A DNA stretch of 33,517 nucleotides from JBPCRW01 sp050996405 (GCA_050996405.1 JBPCRW010000297.1:1-33517), one strand, 5' to 3'. Shown: positions 22,880 through 31,502, numbered from the stretch's first letter. Numbers and translations: made by a program. The notes: a model not told the origin generated them from the letters alone.

Positions 22880-23740
22880 CTAATTGTGATTTTTGTTAGC
22901 GTAATAAACTTTTAAATCTTTTTCGCCCGTAATCAGCCATCTGCCGCCGATTTTACCAAACGTTAATTGCTGCTGGACTTTGCCGGAATTGGATTTTACG
23001 TCGTTCTGAAAATTCCATTCCTTGTCGAGGATAACCACAGCCTTTCCGCCTGTTTCGTCGGGCATAATTTTCACATTGTCGATGTTAATTTCGATGTCAT
23101 CATAATCCGAATAGGCTTTTTCCTTGTCGGCGCGAACTTTATTAACACTTACTTTTCCTCCTCTGTAATAATCGACCGTGTCGGCGTAATTGTCGAGGTG
23201 CGCGTTAATGTCTCGGTTTTCCGACGAATCTTTCCAATTTTCAATCACGTCTCTGATGTCCGCTTTGACGGTTTCGGCTTCTTTTGGATTCAAAGTCGGC
23301 TTGACGGTCGGCGCGACGGACGGCGACGGCGCGGCATTTGAGTTCAAATTCGTATTCGCTTTTTGATTCGTATTTGTGACAACCGGAAAATTAACGTTGA
23401 CGGTTTTAGCATTAACGTTATTATTCTGCGCCGTCTCGATTTTTCGATTATTCCGGTAAAACAAATATCCGGCAACCGCGCCGCCAATCACCAAAAGCGT
23501 GATTAAAGCCGTCAGCGCGATAACGAGTCCCGTGCCGGATTTCTGCGGTCGAGCGATAATTCTCGTCTGCTCGCTGTTCGTCCAATTCGGCGTTTGCACA
23601 TTAGGATTTGCCGAAACGAGCGTTTCCGCCGCGCTCCAATTCTGCGAAATAGTTTGATTGACAAGCGGCGAACCGTCCTGCAAACAAAACTTTAAACTGT
23701 CGTCGGTATAAGTCGTCTGACAATGCGGGCAAATTTTCAT
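22880..23740 (-). CDS. Zinc-ribbon, single-helix membrane protein with NTF2-like domain
   Basis: The 286-residue protein starts with a cytosolic zinc-ribbon-like motif (CPHC at 4-7, Cys19, DGSPLV). A linker leads to one membrane helix (about 70-95, GLVIALTALITLLVIGGAVA). An asparagine/alanine-rich linker (about 104-150) and a C-terminal domain (about 155-286; KADIRDVIENWKDSSENRDI, GKIGGRWLITGEKDLKVYY) follow, the last resembling NTF2/SnoaL-like folds. Proteins with this plan are frequent in Acidobacteriota, function unknown. A truncated paralog starts at the left end of the window. It is divergent from the ECF sigma gene. An imperfect copy of the MarR-type palindrome (23778-23789) sits about 40 bases upstream. 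Confidence 0.85.
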   Translation of the reverse strand: MKICPHCQTTYTDDSLKFCLQDGSPLVNQTISQNWSAAETLVSANPNVQTPNWTNSEQTRIIARPQKSGTGLVIALTALITLLVIGGAVAGYLFYRNNRKIETAQNNNVNAKTVNVNFPVVTNTNQKANTNLNSNAAPSPSVAPTVKPTLNPKEAETVKADIRDVIENWKDSSENRDINAHLDNYADTVDYYRGGKVSVNKVRADKEKAYSDYDDIEINIDNVKIMPDETGGKAVVILDKEWNFQNDVKSNSGKVQQQLTFGKIGGRWLITGEKDLKVYYANKNHN

Positions 23741-23904
23741 AACATCATAATTTGGAGCTAAATTTATTTTCGCGCTTGATTATAACAAACTGAATCTTTA
23801 TACAGCTACTTTTTCGCTTGTTTGGAATGGGAAAAGCGGCAAATCAATTTTTTCTTAATTTCTTAATAAAGCAATACCTCCGATGACGATTCCGAAAAAT
23901 TTAG

Positions 23905-23931
23905 TGTAACCGCGCTAAAACCCGCGTCGTC
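23905..23931 (+). promoter_or_regulatory. ECF-sigma-type promoter upstream of the sigma gene
   Basis: TGTAAC (23905-23910), exactly 17 bases, CGTC (23928-23931). The AAC-containing -35 and CGTC -10 with 16-17 bp spacing is the pattern of ECF promoters such as those of SigX, SigM and SigW. It lies about 40 bases before the sigma gene, so autoregulation is likely. Confidence 0.55.
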
Positions 23932-23970
23932 TTTATGAGTGACCGACATTAGATTGATAAAACATTTGCG

Positions 23971-24612
23971 ATGAGTGATTCGACAATTTGGCAGAATGAA
24001 CTTCTGATACCGCGCATTGAAAATTCTGCGGCGGCATTTACCGACGGCACTCAAAGGGCGGATTACCAACTAATCAAACTCGTTTTAGCGGGCGATGAAA
24101 TCGCTTTCGAGCAAATGTTTGACAAGTATAAACGGTTGGTCGCGGTGATTGCCGCCCGTTATTTTTCGCGCCCCGAACAAATCGAGGAAGTTATTCAAAT
24201 CAGCTTTGCCAGAGTTTATTTTGAACTCAAGAATTTTCGCGGCGAATACAACTTTTCGCTGGCAAGCTGGCTGGGGAAAATCACGACGAATATTTGTCTG
24301 GATATATTGAAAAAGCAGCGGCGAAAACCGGAAAATCTCTGGTGCGAGCTTTCCGAAACGGAAAAAGAAACGCTGCTCGCCGATTTAAAAAGCAGCAGTG
24401 AAACGGAAGAAAATTTGATTGGGCGCGACTTGGCGGAGAAACTTTTGGCGCATCTGCCGAACGCCGACCGCGCGCTTTTACAGATGCTTTACGCCGAAGA
24501 AATGAGCGTTAATCAAGTTTCGGAGATAACCGGCTGGTCAATTTCAAAAATCAAGGTGCGAGCATATCGCGCCAGAAAATCTCTGCGAAAAGTTTTGCGG
24601 AAATTTTTGTAG
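23971..24612 (+). CDS. ECF-type RNA polymerase sigma factor
   Basis: The 213-residue protein has sigma region 2 (about 32-110; GDEIAFEQMFDKYKRLVAVI, PEQIEEVIQISFARVYFEL) and region 4 (about 150-213; LPNADRALLQMLYAEEMSV, then QVSEITGWSISKIKVRAYRA). It lacks regions 1 and 3, as ECF sigma factors do. It has an N-terminal extension of about 28 residues before region 2. No strong Shine-Dalgarno sequence was seen. The next gene, 37 bases on, encodes a single-helix protein that is probably its anti-sigma factor, followed by an exported protein and a thioredoxin-like protein. The upstream TGTAAC-17-CGTC element suggests it activates its own operon. The inducing stress is unknown. Confidence 0.93.
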   Translation: MSDSTIWQNELLIPRIENSAAAFTDGTQRADYQLIKLVLAGDEIAFEQMFDKYKRLVAVIAARYFSRPEQIEEVIQISFARVYFELKNFRGEYNFSLASWLGKITTNICLDILKKQRRKPENLWCELSETEKETLLADLKSSSETEENLIGRDLAEKLLAHLPNADRALLQMLYAEEMSVNQVSEITGWSISKIKVRAYRARKSLRKVLRKFL

Positions 24613-24649
24613 CCGGAATCGCGCGGCGAAAATTTTTAGGGCGAAAAAA

Positions 24650-25387
24650 ATGAAAAATCGAGATACACAAAATAAACGGCTGAATGACATTGAGCGCAAA
24701 ATGCTTGAAGCCGCGATGCTGCCGAACGAAGAAATCGAAAAAATCGTTGGCAAGCCGCAGCTTTTTAATTCCGTAATGGCGCGAATCGAAGTCGAGAAAT
24801 TGCACTGCGAACAAGAACACAATTCTGCCAGCCGTAAAATTTTTCCAATCAGGAATTGGCGTAAAATTGGTTACTCTTTCGGAATCCTAGCGATTCTTTC
24901 GTTAGCTGCGGGAGTTTTGCTTATCCGTCAAACATCGAATTCCGCACCGGATTTAATGAGCGAAAAAATTGCGGCGGTGAAACCATTGCTGACGGAAGCA
25001 GCAAGTAATTTCGCGCCGTCGCCGGATGACAATCCGCCAACAACCGACAAAATGACGAATAACAAATCTAATAAAATATTCGCCTCGAAAAAATTAACCA
25101 AAAAAGAGAATGTGAAAATTCAAAAATCGCCGGAAAGAAAAAGTTTAACGAAACCGTCGCCGCCAGTGATGATTTCGGAAGAGAAAGTATTTTATTCGCT
25201 CGTGTTTCCGGGCAATCCGGCAGTCGAAACCGGCGAACGGCAAATCGTGCGGACAGAACTTTCACGCGCCGCCCTGTTCGCGCTCGGCGTAAATGTAACG
25301 GCGGGAAACGACGATAACAGAAAATTTAAAACCGATTTGATTGTCGGCGCGGACGGTGTGCCGCAGGCAATCCGGTTTGTCGAATAA
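24650..25387 (+). CDS. Putative membrane anti-sigma factor
   Basis: The 245-residue protein has a helical cytosolic part (about 1-70; DIERKMLEAAMLPNEEIEKI), one membrane helix (about 73-92, IGYSFGILAILSLAAGVLLI), a long Pro/Lys/Ser-rich extracytoplasmic linker and a short conserved end (about 175-245; GERQIVRTELSRAALFALGV, FKTDLIVGADGVPQAIRFV). The topology and position directly after an ECF sigma gene fit an anti-sigma factor, although no classic zinc-binding anti-sigma HxxxCxxC motif was seen; LHCEQEH near residues 51-57 is the nearest. The C-terminal form resembles a TonB-C-like strand region often seen in Acidobacteriota. AGGGCG lies about 6 bases before the ATG. Confidence 0.7.
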   Translation: MKNRDTQNKRLNDIERKMLEAAMLPNEEIEKIVGKPQLFNSVMARIEVEKLHCEQEHNSASRKIFPIRNWRKIGYSFGILAILSLAAGVLLIRQTSNSAPDLMSEKIAAVKPLLTEAASNFAPSPDDNPPTTDKMTNNKSNKIFASKKLTKKENVKIQKSPERKSLTKPSPPVMISEEKVFYSLVFPGNPAVETGERQIVRTELSRAALFALGVNVTAGNDDNRKFKTDLIVGADGVPQAIRFVE

Positions 25388-25418
25388 TTTCGAGTTTAAT
25401 TTCAGGAGATAAACGATT

Positions 25419-26267
25419 ATGAAAAAAGCACTAAATATTTTAGTCGCGGGTTTGATACTTTTCACTTTATCAGCCGCCGGACAAACGACAACCATTACCG
25501 GCACGAGTCAAACCAAAAGGGCAAATGCCTTTACATATGCCTACACTACGGCGGAAAAAGTTGTCAAAAATGCGCCTTATTCAGCCGAAGCGACGACCGA
25601 ACTCGTTCGTGTTTTGGGCGACGGAAATAAAATAACGCGCCTGACCAAAACTCTGCTTTACCGCGATAGCGAAGGCAGAACGCGGCGCGAGGAAACATCA
25701 AAACCTGTCGGCGCGTTTCCACTTGGAATAACGGAAACGGTCACTATCTTTGATCCGGTTGCGGGATATAGGTATTATCTGAATCCAACCGCAAAAACCA
25801 CCCGCCGCGTGGCGATACCGCTGCAAAAACCAATCGTCGCCGCGCAAAATAATTCTTCAACGTACAATTTCCCGGCAATGGCAGCGACATCTGCCGGAAA
25901 CGGCAATATTTTTACTGTCACCTATCCGACCGCCGGTTACTCAACGAAGAACGAAGACCTCGGTTCACGAGCTATTAACGGCGTGGAAGCAATTGGAAAA
26001 AGTTCGATGACAACGATTGCCACCGGAACAATCGGAAACGAGCGAGATATTGTCACGACTTCCGAAACGTGGTATTCAAAGGATTTGCAGATGACGATTT
26101 TAAATAAACGCAATGACCCGCAAACTGGCAATTACACTTACCAATTAACGAATGTCAAACGGAGCGAGCCGGACAAATCACTTTTTACAGTTCCCGCCGA
26201 TTATAAAATTGTTGATAGTCCGGCTGGCGGAACAACAATTTTTGGAACGACGCTCAGAACCAATTAA
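25419..26267 (+). CDS. Exported protein of unknown function in the sigma operon
   Basis: The 282-residue precursor begins MKKALNILVAGLILFTLSAA with a cleavage site near GQ. CAGGAG sits about 9 bases upstream. The mature part is mostly beta strand. It shows repeated turns (TLLYRDSEGRTRREE, VTIFDPVAGYRYYLNPTAKT, TSETWYSKDLQMTILNKRND). This resembles outer-membrane lipoprotein-carrier-like proteins that present a half-barrel (LolA-like or DUF4412-like), but no family is certain. It lies 31 bases after the anti-sigma gene and 16 before the thioredoxin gene, so it is in the sigma-controlled operon. A role in envelope stress is inferred from context. Confidence 0.8.
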   Translation: MKKALNILVAGLILFTLSAAGQTTTITGTSQTKRANAFTYAYTTAEKVVKNAPYSAEATTELVRVLGDGNKITRLTKTLLYRDSEGRTRREETSKPVGAFPLGITETVTIFDPVAGYRYYLNPTAKTTRRVAIPLQKPIVAAQNNSSTYNFPAMAATSAGNGNIFTVTYPTAGYSTKNEDLGSRAINGVEAIGKSSMTTIATGTIGNERDIVTTSETWYSKDLQMTILNKRNDPQTGNYTYQLTNVKRSEPDKSLFTVPADYKIVDSPAGGTTIFGTTLRTN

Positions 26268-26283
26268 GTTTTAAGGAGAATAC

Positions 26284-27459
26284 ATGAAATCCAAGACGTT
26301 TGTATTAATCATTTCCCTTTTGTGTTGGCTGGCAAGTCCAACGGTTGGCTCAGGTCAATCTAAACAATATTCGGCGGAAGATGTTTTAAAGAAAGTTTCA
26401 GAAAAACTCTTGGGTTTGAAAACTATCAGATACGGCTATCGAAGAGAATTAAATTACGCTTCGGAGAAATATTATGCAGAAACAAAAGCAGATGCGTTTT
26501 TAGATTTTACGTCAATTGACAAAGTTATCGGAGCGCGATACCAGTTTAGCAATCAAGACACTTTTGATGTTTTTAACGGCTCGGAGATGTTTTCTTTAAA
26601 CAAGAAAAACAAAACTATTGAAGTTAATGACAAACCGATTATCACGGATTTTTCAAATAGAACTTTTCTTTATAACTCGCTGCTTACGCTAAGAAATGTT
26701 TTACCCAAAATTATTTCAGATGGCGCGATTCCGAAAAGCCTCTCGGAAACGGTTATCAACGGAACTGATTTTTATGTCGTTGAATTTACGTTGGACAAAT
26801 ACTTATTCGATCCGCTGGGGAATTTTCCGGCGAAAAAATTGAGTAGAAAAATCAATTATCGAATAACAATTTCCAAAACGAATTTTATGCCTGTTGAGGT
26901 AGTGCAAAAAAACGGCGAAACCGATTTCATCAAAACAAACTTTAACGATATTGAGATAAATCCGAAATCGCCGCCGGTTGATTTATCTTGGAATTTTTCA
27001 ACCTATCTGAACGATTATAAATATGCCAAACCGCCGGAAGATAATCTGATAAAAGTTGGAGAAGTCGCTCCCGAATTTGGCTTGCCATCGTTTGAAAACG
27101 ATGCTTTGACAGCTTTGAGCCAATACAAAGGCAAAGTGGTTTTGCTTGATTTTTGGATATTCCATTGCGGCTATTGTATCGCTTCCGTGCCGAAATTAAA
27201 CCTCTTGCAGGAGAAATACAAGAACAAAAACTTTAAGTTAATCACCGTCAACGTCTATGATTCAAGAGAACTTATCCAACTCTACACAAAAACTCAAAAA
27301 ACTAAATTTCAAATTCTTTACAAAGGCGAAGATGCAGCGCAAAAATACGGTATGTTTGGTTTTCCGACAGCGGTTTTAATCGACAAAGACGGGAAAGTAA
27401 TTTATTCCGGTTCGTTTGACTCGCAAAAATTAGACGACCTTATTGATAAAAGTCTATAA
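26284..27459 (+). CDS. Exported TlpA-like thioredoxin with an N-terminal lipoprotein-like domain
   Basis: The 391-residue precursor has a signal peptide (MKSKTFVLIISLLCWLASPT). A long N-terminal domain follows (about 28-245), mostly beta strand with the sequence style of LolA-like carriers. The thioredoxin/TlpA domain (about 255-391) contains the redox motif CGYC at 295-298 (FWIFHCGYC) and the cis-proline at 361 (FGFPTAVLIDKDG). Such periplasmic proteins reduce disulfides, often in heme-protein maturation. AAGGAG lies about 6 bases before ATG. It is the last gene of the sigma operon, followed by a hairpin. Base composition looks more AT-rich than its neighbours, perhaps a sign of transfer. 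Confidence 0.87.
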   Translation: MKSKTFVLIISLLCWLASPTVGSGQSKQYSAEDVLKKVSEKLLGLKTIRYGYRRELNYASEKYYAETKADAFLDFTSIDKVIGARYQFSNQDTFDVFNGSEMFSLNKKNKTIEVNDKPIITDFSNRTFLYNSLLTLRNVLPKIISDGAIPKSLSETVINGTDFYVVEFTLDKYLFDPLGNFPAKKLSRKINYRITISKTNFMPVEVVQKNGETDFIKTNFNDIEINPKSPPVDLSWNFSTYLNDYKYAKPPEDNLIKVGEVAPEFGLPSFENDALTALSQYKGKVVLLDFWIFHCGYCIASVPKLNLLQEKYKNKNFKLITVNVYDSRELIQLYTKTQKTKFQILYKGEDAAQKYGMFGFPTAVLIDKDGKVIYSGSFDSQKLDDLIDKSL

Positions 27460-27483
27460 GCGTTTGAACAGAGAGGTTAAAAG

Positions 27484-27530
27484 ACTTCGGGTTTAGGAGT
27501 TTGAAAATAAACTAAACCCTGAAAAGTTTT
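27484..27530 (+). terminator. Terminator after the sigma operon
   Basis: GGGTTTAG (27489-27496) and CTAAACCC (27512-27519) are perfect 8-base arms around an AT-rich loop, extended by CTTC/GAAAAG with a bulge and followed by TTTT. It sits between convergent genes. Confidence 0.6.
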
Positions 27531-27549
27531 ACTGAAAAAATTCGGCAAA

Positions 27550-28461
27550 CTATTCCGTGTCGGGAATCCAAAATTCTCCGTCTTCTGTTTCGATTTTTTT
27601 CAGCCCGAATTTTTTTAACTGACTTTCCCTGTGTCCGAGAAAAGTAAAATGCGGCGTGTCCGATTGGACGGTGCGAAACCAGCCGTGTTTTGCTAAGATT
27701 TTCCGCACGTCTTCGTTGTCAAATTGAGCAACGTCGAGCGCGAGCATTGAAAGATGCTGTGACGCGCCCGGCGCGGCGACTGAATAAAGAATCGAATTAT
27801 TAAAATATGTGTTGAAATAAATTCCCTGTTTTTCCAGTGCGAGAACCGCGCCGACCTGTTCCTTGAGCGGCAGTTTTCGTAATTCTTCAACCTGCGCGGC
27901 GGTCAAACGACCTTCTTTTAACCGATGCTCGCAAGCCGGTTCAAAACGCGATTTCCAGAGCCGCACCGTATCTTCAAACGAACGGCGGGCGGCTTCCGAA
28001 CCGCCGCGCGGCGTGATGTCCAAGTTTTTCTGCAAGGCTTCTTCACGCGCCTTCAGATATTCCTGCATCGCAACAGTCTGCAATTCGATATGCGTTTTTT
28101 CGATTTCCGCCGCCGCTTTGAAAATTCCCTGCTGATATTTTTCAACCGCTTCAGCAGTCGTAAAAATGCAGACGGGCGGCGGCACAACGCCATTTCCAAT
28201 CACGAAAATCGCACCGTATTCGTTTAACAGCCGCAACTGGACGGCATCCGTTTCGTCGCAGATATTTGCTTTTTTTAATTTTCGCGCGGGCAAAACTTTG
28301 TCTAAAACTTTGTAAAATTTCGCGCGTTCATTTGGCGCGGGCAGTGTATATTTCATTAGTTCGACCGTCGCGTTCCCCGCCGTTTGAGCAAAATTTTTAT
28401 CCGAAAAAACCAGCGTCGAAACGATACCGAAAAAGATGACGAAAAATTTAGCGATACGCAT
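27550..28461 (-). CDS. VanY-like (M15) peptidase, exported
   Basis: The start is set at ATG 28461, which opens a signal peptide (MRIAKFFVIFFGIVSTLVFS, then DKNFAQ). This gives 303 residues. The C-terminal part carries the zinc-binding motif of D-alanyl-D-alanine carboxypeptidases: GASQHLSMLALDV (His236, Asp243) and DTPHFTFLG (His271). A long helical N-terminal region (about 90-200; AAEIEKTHIELQTVAMQEYL) has no known domain and may be a coiled coil. M15 enzymes trim peptidoglycan stem peptides. The divergent neighbour starts about 120 bases away. No Shine-Dalgarno sequence was seen. The VanY assignment is strong for the zinc site, weaker for substrate. Confidence 0.85.
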   Translation of the reverse strand: MRIAKFFVIFFGIVSTLVFSDKNFAQTAGNATVELMKYTLPAPNERAKFYKVLDKVLPARKLKKANICDETDAVQLRLLNEYGAIFVIGNGVVPPPVCIFTTAEAVEKYQQGIFKAAAEIEKTHIELQTVAMQEYLKAREEALQKNLDITPRGGSEAARRSFEDTVRLWKSRFEPACEHRLKEGRLTAAQVEELRKLPLKEQVGAVLALEKQGIYFNTYFNNSILYSVAAPGASQHLSMLALDVAQFDNEDVRKILAKHGWFRTVQSDTPHFTFLGHRESQLKKFGLKKIETEDGEFWIPDTE

Positions 28462-28581
28462 CAGCCAAAATAATAAATTGAAGCCGCCGAATAGTAAATC
28501 TGAAAATCTATCTTTTGCCGGACGAATTGTAAAAGGAAAAAATTTTTGTTTATACTTTGCTTGAAAAAAAGGAGCGCGAAA

Positions 28582-28926
28582 TTGATTAACGCATCGCAAA
28601 TCGAGGAAATTTTATCGCTTTACGGCAAGCACGGCTGGACGCTGCGCCGCGTTTTATTGTCCGACGCTCTGCGGACAAAAATTTCCGACCGGCTCGAAAC
28701 GCTGTTCGGCGCGGAAGTCGTTTTTGAAACTTCGGAAATAAACGCGCTGTGGTTTTCCCGCGCTTCGGGCTACGGTAATGAAACTTGGGAAATTCGGCTT
28801 TTAAGCCAAACGCCGTTCGCGCTAATCGAAGTTTTTCAAGAAGATGACGACGAAGAAATCCGCGAAGAACGGCGCAAGGAATTAGAAACCGAATTAAAGG
28901 AAAAAACCGCGAGAGTTGAAAAATAG
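28582..28926 (+). CDS. Small acidic protein of unknown function
   Basis: The start is set at TTG 28582 because AAGGAG (28569-28574) lies 7 bases before it; an upstream TTG gives a longer but less likely form. The 114-residue product begins (M)INASQIEEILSLYGKHGW, then TLRRVLL. The middle, FSRASGYGNETWEIRLLS, is alpha/beta in character. It ends with a very charged helix (DDDEEIREERRKELETELKE). No family was recognised. A UUG start with a strong ribosome-binding site could keep expression moderate. Its stop lies inside the left arm of the palindromic repeat at 28921. Confidence 0.72.
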   Translation: MINASQIEEILSLYGKHGWTLRRVLLSDALRTKISDRLETLFGAEVVFETSEINALWFSRASGYGNETWEIRLLSQTPFALIEVFQEDDDEEIREERRKELETELKEKTARVEK

Positions 28927-29023
28927 GACGCGGATTTCACAGATTGCGGCGGATTTTCACGGATTTTCAGAAAAAGAATCTGCGCTGAATCCGCTTTAGC
29001 CCGCGAAAATCCGCGTCCTATTT
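28921..29023. repeat. Palindromic 'gacgcggat' repeat, copy C
   Basis: AAATAGGACGCGGAT (28921-28935) and ATCCGCGTCCTATTT (29009-29023) are perfect 15-base arms. The interior has further partial GCGGATTTTCACGGATTTTC repeats. Its left arm contains the stop codon of the upstream gene and its right arm ends two bases before the stop of the convergent gene. Outer arms are nearly those of copy A at 13801-13914. Confidence 0.8.
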
Positions 29024-29025
29024 CT

Positions 29026-30552
29026 CTAAAATTTTCTGCCCGCCGAATTGATATTCGACCGCGCGGATTGATTCGAGTTCGTCTGATTTGAATTAGCCGA
29101 ACTTGTCGAATTATTGCTCGCCTTATTGTTCGCCGAATTTTTATTTCCCGTTAAATTCAGCGGCTTTTTCGACATCGTTCCGGTGTTTAAATCAACCGGC
29201 GCGGGATAGCCTTTGCCTTTGAGCGCGGCAATCGGAATGTCGATTTCCTTTTTGCCTTTGATGGCGCGCGTGATGGTTTTGCTCGTATTTTTCTTGGCTT
29301 TCGCTTTGGCGGCGACATCTTCTGCGGTCACTTCCTGTCCGCCCGCGTCTGTCCCCATTTGTTTCAACGCGGCGAGAATTTTCGCGCGTTCCGCTTCCGT
29401 TAAAGAATCGAGCGAAACACCGTAAGTCGTCAAAACTTTTTGCAGATTTTCTTCAGTGTTTGTGCCGCGTTCATAAACGTCTCGGTAAATTTTCAACACG
29501 CCGTTTTCGACGACAATCGTTTCATAGCGCAGTTCGACGGGCATCGGCGCGGTTAATTTTAATTCCTTTGTTTCGGTTTTTTGCTTTTCATAATTCATTA
29601 TGTCTTCAAGAGTTAAAGGCGTGTCGCTAAGCTGCGCGAGTGCCAGCGAAAAATCCTGAACCTGCGGACTTGTCAAACCGACGCAGCCGTGCGAAGCGAA
29701 TCCGCCGAGTTTTGCCGGATTTTTTCCGCCGTGAATCAGACTCGGCAAACCGATTGGAATTTTAATCGGTCCGAGCGGATTCAGAGAGCTTCCCGCTTCG
29801 ACTTTTTCGCCCGCCTGAACTTTTTTTGAACCTTCGACCCAAGGCTCGTCCGGCGGTGTCCACGTCGGATTAAAAATAATTTGCGCCGCCTGCCGCATTC
29901 CCGACGGAAGCGGAAATTCGGGATAGCCGATGCCGATTTTATATGATTTAACAAGCTGCCCGTCTTTGAATAAATCCATTCGATACGCCGGAGCGTTGAC
30001 GACAATGCGCGTGTCCGTCGGAATCGCGTTCGGCTGGCTGGCGTTCGACATCGCGGGTTTTGTTTTGCCCGCATTATCGCCGTTTGCCCAGCGTTCGCCG
30101 ACAAAGTTAGCCAGTTCCGACGTTTTATCCGCGCCGAGAATCGCGCGAATTTTTTCATCGGCTAGTTGTTTGGCTTCGGCGGTTGAGCCGTTTGCCGCAT
30201 CTTTTCCTAAATTTGTTGTCGCATCGCGCGCGGTCTGCCGCAACTGTTCAATTTGCTCGTCGGTCAGATTCAGTTTTGATTTGAGGTCGGCGGCAAAATT
30301 TTGTTCGGCGAACATTGCGTCCAGAACCGGCAGAGTGAAGGGCAAATTAACCGCCTGTTCCTGTTTTTGTTCATTGGAGACGGGCGGCGCGGGAGATGTT
30401 TGAGAATTTACCGCAGCCGCATTTGCAGTCGCCGTATTTGTATTGGCTGGCGAATCCGTTCGATTATTCGGTTCGACACAGCTTGCGGTAAATAAAATTC
30501 CCGCAAAGACAATGGGAAAAGTTATCGAGAAAGACTTAAAGATTTTGTTCAT
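29026..30552 (-). CDS. Lipoprotein L,D-transpeptidase (YkuD)
   Basis: The 508-residue protein has a lipobox at Cys25 (ILFTASC), then a low-complexity Asn/Ala/Ser linker and a helical region (about 60-155). The catalytic YkuD domain (about 180-310) has RIVVNAPAYRMDLFKDG at its start. The active site GGFASHGCVGLT has His288 and Cys290; His274 in SLIHGGK lies close by. About 180 C-terminal residues hold a helical part and an Asn/Ser-rich tail (about 455-508). Such enzymes cross-link peptidoglycan or attach proteins, and lipid anchoring would place it at a membrane facing the periplasm. GGAG lies 12 bases before the ATG, slightly far. A 3' palindromic repeat lies next to its stop. Confidence 0.92.
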   Translation of the reverse strand: MNKIFKSFSITFPIVFAGILFTASCVEPNNRTDSPANTNTATANAAAVNSQTSPAPPVSNEQKQEQAVNLPFTLPVLDAMFAEQNFAADLKSKLNLTDEQIEQLRQTARDATTNLGKDAANGSTAEAKQLADEKIRAILGADKTSELANFVGERWANGDNAGKTKPAMSNASQPNAIPTDTRIVVNAPAYRMDLFKDGQLVKSYKIGIGYPEFPLPSGMRQAAQIIFNPTWTPPDEPWVEGSKKVQAGEKVEAGSSLNPLGPIKIPIGLPSLIHGGKNPAKLGGFASHGCVGLTSPQVQDFSLALAQLSDTPLTLEDIMNYEKQKTETKELKLTAPMPVELRYETIVVENGVLKIYRDVYERGTNTEENLQKVLTTYGVSLDSLTEAERAKILAALKQMGTDAGGQEVTAEDVAAKAKAKKNTSKTITRAIKGKKEIDIPIAALKGKGYPAPVDLNTGTMSKKPLNLTGNKNSANNKASNNSTSSANSNQTNSNQSARSNINSAGRKF

Positions 30553-30705
30553 TTATTCGTAAAACTCCTTTGTAAAAGTTTGATTATTCGCATCAATTCG
30601 AGACGCTGGCAGAGCTTTTTCTTGCGAAGCAATGTTTATGCCAGGGATTATTTTATCTTCCGATTATTCGACGAAGATTAAAAGATTAGATTTGGATTTG
30701 GCGAT

Positions 30706-31437
30706 TTACCGCAATAAATCATAAGGATTAATATTTGTTCCATCCCAGTAACGCTTCGGGTCATCGATTATCCAGATGGCGAAATGCAGATGAAAATTCC
30801 CCGCGCCGGCGTTTCCCGTGTCGCCGACGTAGCCGATAATCGTTCCCTGCCGCACGTATTGATGTTCCTGAATTTCGGCGGCGCGGCTCTGGAGATGCGC
30901 GTAGTAATAAATCAATTTTTTATCGCGGCTGAATTGATAAATCGTGATGCCGCCTTTTTCGCTGTCGAAAAATCTGGCGATTTCGCCGTCCGCCGCCGCC
31001 AGAACCGGAGTTCCGCCCGCCGCCATAATATCAATCGCGTCGTGAACTCTGCCTTCGGAACGCGCGTCCTTAAACGTATCACGCAAATTTTCGCGCTTGA
31101 TTCCCGCAACCGGAATAATAAGTTTGTCCACCGCCAGCGTTGTCACGGATGTCGAATTATTGTTTGACGAATTAACATTTATATTAACAGGCAAATTAGC
31201 GGCGGAATTAACGTTTGTCAAAACATTGCCGTCGGCAGGTGTAGGAGTTTCTCCAATCGTCGCCGTCGGCTTAATCGTCGGATTTAAAATCGGCAAAGCG
31301 ATTTCGAGATTCGTATTTTGCTTCGGCGGCAGATTTTCATTTCGAGCCTGCGGCGCAAGCCCGCCGCACGACGCGAAGAACGTAATCATTATGATTAAAC
31401 TCATCGGCTGTTGTCGAAAAATTTTCAAAATTTTCAT
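30706..31437 (-). CDS. Lipoprotein M23 peptidase (LytM-like)
   Basis: The 243-residue protein has a lipobox at Cys24 (FFASCGG), an Asn/Pro/Thr-rich linker (about 28-100) and a C-terminal LytM/M23 domain (about 110-243). The motif GRVHDAIDI gives His132 and Asp136, and NFHLHF gives His216 and His218; His181 (YYAHLQ) is the usual second catalytic His. All zinc ligands and catalytic residues are present, so it should be an active peptidoglycan endopeptidase rather than a degenerate activator. It follows the L,D-transpeptidase gene in the same direction, 150 bases apart. No Shine-Dalgarno sequence is evident. Confidence 0.92.
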   Translation of the reverse strand: MKILKIFRQQPMSLIIMITFFASCGGLAPQARNENLPPKQNTNLEIALPILNPTIKPTATIGETPTPADGNVLTNVNSAANLPVNINVNSSNNNSTSVTTLAVDKLIIPVAGIKRENLRDTFKDARSEGRVHDAIDIMAAGGTPVLAAADGEIARFFDSEKGGITIYQFSRDKKLIYYYAHLQSRAAEIQEHQYVRQGTIIGYVGDTGNAGAGNFHLHFAIWIIDDPKRYWDGTNINPYDLLR

Positions 31438-31502
31438 CGGGAATCGATTTTATTATTTTTCCGCCATTTGCAATAACGGATTTTGTTTATTTGAGATGGC
31501 TT

